From positions 1-10,127 of the forward strand of contig JAFPXU010000126.1 in NCBI GenBank assembly GCA_017394605.1: a DNA stretch of 10,127 nucleotides. Reading direction: 5' to 3'. The DNA is from Clostridia bacterium (GTDB lineage Bacteria > Bacillota_A > Clostridia > Christensenellales > CAG-138). The position numbers were made by a program, and so were the translations under genes. Every line of letters begins with the position of its first letter. The stretch's first letter is position 1. This document shows, in pieces, positions 6,978-10,127 of the stretch. The notes below the pieces were generated by a model, which was given only the letters and a program-made list of their open reading frames with translations, had not been told where the DNA came from and ran no database searches.

Positions 6978-7638
6978 GGCGGAAGCAGCGAGGTTCATTT
7001 CCCATCTGGATATTCTGAGAGCTTTGCAGCGCGCGTTCAGGCGCGCCAAACTGCCGCTCAGGTACTCGGACGGTTTTAACCCGCATCCCGAACTTTCCTT
7101 TGCGTCCGCACTGGCAACCGGCATGACAAGCGACGCGGAATGGTTTGAAGTGGAACTGACGCAGGAGATGACACCGGAATCGTTTATCTCCGCGGTCAAT
7201 CCGGTGCTGCCGAGAGGATTATCCGTTTCCGACGCACGGGAAATGCCCGCTGGAATCAAAACGCTGACATCCTGCACGAGAGCGGCGGAATACCGGATCA
7301 CCATCTCCACGGAACAAGAGTTTGAGAAAGATTTGCTCGAAGAGACGCTCCACGGACTTCTCTCGGGCGAGATAATTGTGAATAAGCGGACCAAGAGCGG
7401 TATCAAGCCGGTTGATATCCGTCCGCAGGTACTGAAGGCAATCGTAGAGGGAATTGAGAAAGATACCATAACACTCCGTGTTCTGGGCCAACTGCAAGCC
7501 GATGGCGGGCTGCGAGCCGAGCTGTTTGCCGGCGCGTTGCTTGACCGTTTGGATGCACAGGGCAGCGTGCGGATTCACCGCACGGCCATGTTTTTTGACT
7601 CGGATGGGTCTCTGCCGCGGATTCCTTCGGAAACATGA
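6952..7638 (+). CDS. TIGR03936 / DUF2344 radical SAM-associated protein
   Basis: A 228-residue protein starting at the ATG behind GGAGG, overlapping the end of the radical SAM gene by 26 bases. The N-terminus has the family signature: FISHLDILRALQRAFRRA, then LPLRYSDGFNPHPELSFA and a conserved acidic WFEVEL strand. The domain covers nearly the whole protein. Members occur beside TIGR03960 proteins, or fused to them in some genomes, which implies the two act together, perhaps as a substrate-binding subunit. The biochemical function is not established. The overlap suggests translational coupling and roughly equal synthesis. An alternative start at 6931 would add seven residues (MAASEEN). Confidence 0.9.
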   Translation: MRMLAVYHKAEAARFISHLDILRALQRAFRRAKLPLRYSDGFNPHPELSFASALATGMTSDAEWFEVELTQEMTPESFISAVNPVLPRGLSVSDAREMPAGIKTLTSCTRAAEYRITISTEQEFEKDLLEETLHGLLSGEIIVNKRTKSGIKPVDIRPQVLKAIVEGIEKDTITLRVLGQLQADGGLRAELFAGALLDRLDAQGSVRIHRTAMFFDSDGSLPRIPSET

Positions 7639-7651
7639 AGGAAGGAGTTAC

Positions 7652-9160
7652 ATGAACAAGGAAATATTGGTTGACGCGACCGGATTTGCCACCCGTGTCG
7701 CAGTGGTCGAAGACGGTTCTCCAATGGAGTTGTATGTGGAGCAGGAGAGCACGAAACGACTGGTCGGGAATATTTATAAGGGAAAAGTGCAGAATGTTCT
7801 TCCCGGCATGCAGGCAGCTTTTGTCGATATAGGACTGGAGAAAAACGCATTTTTATACGCGGGTGATATCGTTTTCGACGATCCGGATTCCGAACCGGAT
7901 ACGCAGCCTGAAAGCAGGAACATCAAAGATATCGTCGCTCCCGGCCAGACCATTATCGTACAGGTGGCGAAGGATCCCGTCGGAACGAAGGGCGCCCGCG
8001 TGACTACGCATATCACGCTCGCGGGAAGAATGCTGGTCCTGATGCCGACCATGGATTACGTCGGCGTGTCCAGAAGAATCGAGTCAGAGGACGAACGGAA
8101 CAGAATCCGCAAGATTCTATCAGATCTCAAGTCCAAGAATATGGGCGTTATCGCAAGGACCGCCTCTTCCGGAAAAAGCAGGGATGTGTTCGCTGAAGAG
8201 CTTGAGAGCCTCCAGAAGCTGTACAAGGAAGTCGAGAAGCGTGCCGCAAAACGGAAGGCCCCATCCCTGATCCTCGAGGAGCAGTCTCTTCTGATGCGGA
8301 CAGTCCGCGACCTTCTGATGAAGGACGTGAACCGCATGTTCGTCAACGACGAGGCAACCTATGAGCGGATCCGCGAAATGGCGGAAATCACTGCGCCGAA
8401 ACTGAAGCCGCGTATCCTGTACAAGCCGAGCGAGGCGCTGTTTGAGCGATATGATACGGAAAGCCAGATCGAAAACGCGCTGGAGCGGAAAGTCTGGCTG
8501 AAGAGCGGAGGTTATCTGATCATCGACCGGACAGAGGCGCTGACCTGCATCGACGTCAATACCGGGAGATTTGTCGGAAAGGACAATCTGGAAGCGACGA
8601 TCACAGCAACGAACCGCGAAGCGGCGGCAGAGATCGCTCATCAGCTTCGTCTCAGGGATATCGGCGGAATCATCATCATCGATTTCATCGATATGGAAAA
8701 GGAATCGGACAGGAACGCGGTTCTGAATACACTCAGGAACGCCCTGAAGAGCGATCACACAAGATCGCATGTTTTCGGCTTCACGCATCTCGGATTGGTC
8801 GAGATGACCCGCAAGAAAACGGGACGCAATCTGATGGATACGCTTCAGATGGAGTGTCCGTACTGCGGAGGAAGCGCGCATGTGCTGTATCCGGAATCCG
8901 TCATGAACAAGATCCGCAAGCAGTCTGTCCAGGTCGTCAAGGGAAGCAACAATAAGCGGATCCTGATTGAGGCGCATCCGGACGTCGTTGCGGCGATGGA
9001 ATTCGCGCAGAACAAATACGGAAGGGTGTTCCAGGAGGAACTCGGCGGAACCTATTTCGTAAAGCCGAACCCTCAGCTTCATATGGAGAAATTTACGATC
9101 CGTCCGCTTGCTGAAAAGAAGCTTTCGGAAGCCAAAAAAGAGTGTAAAATCATCCGTTGA
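7652..9160 (+). CDS. rng: Ribonuclease E/G family endoribonuclease (RNase G-like)
   Basis: A 502-residue protein with AAGGAG (7642-7647) four bases before the ATG, 13 bases after the preceding stop. The N-terminus (EILVDATGFATRVAVVEDG) is the usual RNase H-like start. An S1 RNA-binding domain covers about 37-120 (GNIYKGKVQNVLPGMQAAFVDIG). The DNase I-like catalytic region holds both magnesium ligands: D301 in CIDVNTG and D344 in IIIIDFIDM. A zinc-link CPYC (C402, C405) follows and normally joins subunits of the tetramer. At about 500 residues without a long C-terminal scaffold, it resembles RNase G rather than RNase E. The family cleaves single-stranded AU-rich RNA from a 5' monophosphate end and matures rRNA and decays mRNA. 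It is the last gene of the radical SAM operon. Its TGA stop is part of the rplU -35 box. Confidence 0.95.
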   Translation: MNKEILVDATGFATRVAVVEDGSPMELYVEQESTKRLVGNIYKGKVQNVLPGMQAAFVDIGLEKNAFLYAGDIVFDDPDSEPDTQPESRNIKDIVAPGQTIIVQVAKDPVGTKGARVTTHITLAGRMLVLMPTMDYVGVSRRIESEDERNRIRKILSDLKSKNMGVIARTASSGKSRDVFAEELESLQKLYKEVEKRAAKRKAPSLILEEQSLLMRTVRDLLMKDVNRMFVNDEATYERIREMAEITAPKLKPRILYKPSEALFERYDTESQIENALERKVWLKSGGYLIIDRTEALTCIDVNTGRFVGKDNLEATITATNREAAAEIAHQLRLRDIGGIIIIDFIDMEKESDRNAVLNTLRNALKSDHTRSHVFGFTHLGLVEMTRKKTGRNLMDTLQMECPYCGGSAHVLYPESVMNKIRKQSVQVVKGSNNKRILIEAHPDVVAAMEFAQNKYGRVFQEELGGTYFVKPNPQLHMEKFTIRPLAEKKLSEAKKECKIIR

Positions 9161-9185
9161 CACGGGTATTTCCCTGTGTTATTAT
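9157..9185 (+). promoter_or_regulatory. Strong sigma-A type promoter for rplU-prp-rpmA
   Basis: A consensus TTGACA at 9157-9162 and TATTAT at 9180-9185 have a 17-base spacer. It is the best promoter in the window, as expected for ribosomal proteins. The TGA stop of the RNase G gene (9158-9160) lies inside the -35 box. Transcription should start at about 9191-9192. Partial dyad symmetry in the spacer (ACACGGG / CCCTGTGT) is imperfect and lacks a T-run, so I do not call a terminator here. Confidence 0.85.
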
Positions 9186-9189
9186 TGTT

Positions 9190-9278
9190 CGGTGAGCCGC
9201 ACTGAGACGGTCTAAGTATGCCCATTTTTAGGGCGTCACCGATCCCGGGCGAGTCTGGTAAGAGGAGGTGCAGCACGA
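9190..9278 (+). promoter_or_regulatory. L21 leader RNA (5' UTR of rplU)
   Basis: This leader lies between the promoter and the rplU start. CGGTGA at 9190-9195 pairs exactly with TCACCG at 9236-9241, enclosing an inner hairpin of GCCC (9220-9223) with GGGC (9231-9234). The conserved-looking GAGCCGC and GAGACGG segments lie between them. AGGAGGTG at 9263-9270 is the Shine-Dalgarno. Firmicutes commonly carry a structured L21 leader thought to bind the ribosomal protein for autogenous control. Position, length and pairing fit that family, but I judge this by eye rather than by a covariance model. CACC at 9237-9240 could also pair with GGTG at 9267-9270 in the Shine-Dalgarno, a possible alternative fold of only four base pairs. 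Confidence 0.7.
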
Positions 9279-9584
9279 ATGTATGCTATCATTCAGACCG
9301 GTGGAAAACAGTACAAGGTAGAAGCCGGTGACGAGATTCTCGTCGAGAAGCTGAACGCGGAAGTCGGCAGCGATGTCGAGTTCGATGTACTGCTTGTTTC
9401 GGATGATGCCGGTGTCAAAGTCGGAAAGCCCGTTCTGGAAGGCGTGAAGGCTTCGGCAAAGGTACTTGAGCATGGCAAGGGTGAGAAGGTTGTTGTTTTC
9501 CGGTATAAACCGAAGAAGAACATCCGTACGAAGAACGGCCATCGCCAGCCATATACAAAGGTTCAGATCCTTGCGATCGGCTGA
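9279..9584 (+). CDS. rplU: 50S ribosomal protein L21
   Basis: A 101-residue protein of full family length. It starts [18 protein letters not shown], the standard bL21 opening, and ends with the signature [15 protein letters not shown], which contacts 23S rRNA. AGGAGGTG lies eight bases before the ATG. L21 is a large-subunit assembly protein bound to 23S rRNA. It is the first gene of rplU-prp-rpmA, with its own promoter and leader. Its TGA stop is three bases from the next start. Confidence 0.98.
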   Translation: MYAIIQTGGKQYKVEAGDEILVEKLNAEVGSDVEFDVLLVSDDAGVKVGKPVLEGVKASAKVLEHGKGEKVVVFRYKPKKNIRTKNGHRQPYTKVQILAIG

Positions 9585-9587
9585 TGT

Positions 9588-9917
9588 ATGATACGGATCA
9601 GATTGTTGCGGCATAGCGGCTGCGTTCATGGAATCGAGTGCAGCGGGCATGCCGGGTATGCAGAAGAAGGTCATGACATCGTGTGCAGTGCGGTATCCGC
9701 TTTGACGATCGCACTTGCAAACGGAATTACCGAGATTGCGGAAATACCCGCGGACGTCTCGGATGACGGTAAGACCTTCCGGTGCCGGATCAAGGAAGGA
9801 CTTGATGCGGCGAAACTGCATGATGCGGGGATCCTGTTCGGCACCTTTGAGTGCGCGGTCAGGGAGATCCGCGAAGAGTACCCAGATTACTTAAAGATTT
9901 ACGATACGGAGGTATGA
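9588..9917 (+). CDS. prp: Ribosomal-processing cysteine protease Prp
   Basis: A 109-residue protein of the Prp (YsxB, DUF464) family, which removes the N-terminal extension of ribosomal protein L27 before it enters the ribosome. The catalytic histidine is H21 in SGHAGYAEEGHDIVCSAVSA and the cysteine is C33 in the same stretch; this spacing is the family hallmark. It sits between rplU and rpmA, the usual place, and the matching L27 extension is encoded just downstream. I see no clear Shine-Dalgarno ahead of the ATG. The L21 stop and this start are separated by only three bases (TGATGTATG), so translation probably depends on ribosomes finishing L21, keeping the protease below ribosomal protein levels. 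Confidence 0.95.
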   Translation: MIRIRLLRHSGCVHGIECSGHAGYAEEGHDIVCSAVSALTIALANGITEIAEIPADVSDDGKTFRCRIKEGLDAAKLHDAGILFGTFECAVREIREEYPDYLKIYDTEV

Positions 9918-9920
9918 ACA

Positions 9921-10127
9921 ATGTTGCAGATGAATTTGCAGCGTTTTGCGCACAAGAAGGGCGTCGGTTCCTCTCGTAACGGCCGTGACAGCGAAAGCAA
10001 GCGTCTCGGACCGAAGCGTGCGGACGGTCAGTATGTGCTGGCAGGCAATATCCTCGTTCGTCAGCGCGGGACTCATTTCCATCCCGGAACAAACGTCGGG
10101 ATCGGCAAGGATGACACCCTGTTTGCC
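9921..10127 (+). CDS. rpmA: 50S ribosomal protein L27 with N-terminal prepeptide (3' end beyond window)
   Basis: The first 69 codons are present; the family is usually about 90-100 residues, so the C-terminus lies outside the window. GGAGG at 9908-9912 is eight bases before the ATG. The sequence opens [10 protein letters not shown], then [20 protein letters not shown], which is the normal start of mature bL27. The first ten residues are the Firmicutes-type extension cleaved by Prp, predicted after A10, in the pattern LQxFA/[HS]KKG. The freed N-terminus reaches toward the peptidyl transferase centre of the ribosome. The gene begins three bases after the prp stop. Confidence 0.97.
   Translation, partial: MLQMNLQRFAHKKGVGSSRNGRDSESKRLGPKRADGQYVLAGNILVRQRGTHFHPGTNVGIGKDDTLFA

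Noticed and set aside
7478..7651. N-terminal extension of RNase G overlapping the DUF2344 gene
   Set aside because: A clear AAGGAG precedes the ATG at 7652, and the family start (EILVDATGFATRVAVVEDG) begins there.
8120..9163. Long minus-strand open frame opposite RNase G
   Set aside because: It is antisense to a well-conserved gene with intact catalytic motifs, and its translation has no recognisable domain.
9161..9180. Inverted repeat ACACGGG / CCCTGTGT after RNase G as a terminator
   Set aside because: The arms mismatch, no T-run follows, and the sequence is better explained as the spacer of the rplU promoter.

Overview
The window looks like chromosome of a moderately GC-rich member of the Firmicutes (Bacillota), most likely class Clostridia. 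The strongest clue is the right end. There rplU (L21), a Prp-type cysteine protease gene and rpmA (L27) lie in that order, and L27 starts with an N-terminal extension ending in the LQRFA/H cleavage motif typical of Firmicutes. Other support comes from a paired TIGR03960/TIGR03936 radical SAM cluster followed by an RNase E/G gene, an N-terminal 5TM-LYT-type sensor fused to a SpoIIE/RsbU phosphatase, clear sigma-A type promoters and strong Shine-Dalgarno sequences. All recognised genes are on the plus strand.

Layout. Bases 1-266 are non-coding. They hold a long hairpin followed by a T-run (probably the terminator of a gene outside the window), a pyrimidine-rich stretch and a candidate promoter. 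Bases 267-2726 encode a membrane sensor PP2C phosphatase. A promoter at 2723-2751 then drives a two-gene unit: an L,D-transpeptidase-like lipoprotein (2783-3904) and a membrane-anchored endonuclease/exonuclease/phosphatase (EEP) family protein (3951-5048). This unit ends at a textbook intrinsic terminator (5069-5091). A second clear promoter (5123-5151) starts a three-gene unit: a B12-binding-type radical SAM protein (5178-6977), its TIGR03936/DUF2344 partner (6952-7638, overlapping by 26 bases) and ribonuclease G (7652-9160). A third promoter, whose -35 box overlaps the ribonuclease G stop codon, drives the L21 leader RNA and rplU-prp-rpmA. L27 runs off the right edge.

How they work together. 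The left half is cell-surface and signalling biology: sensing outside the membrane with phosphatase output, cell-wall cross-linking or remodelling, and an extracytoplasmic hydrolase. The right half is RNA and ribosome biology: RNase G for rRNA/mRNA processing, the L21-Prp-L27 module in which Prp removes the L27 prepeptide, and an uncharacterised radical SAM pair whose position suggests, but does not prove, an RNA- or translation-related role.

I found no phage, IS element, CRISPR array, tRNA, rRNA or defence system. The window is mostly conserved core chromosome. The items worth a second look are non-consensus active-site residues in the L,D-transpeptidase and EEP proteins, the degenerate cobalamin motif, the promoter/stop-codon overlaps and the L21 leader. 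I see no convincing undescribed system.
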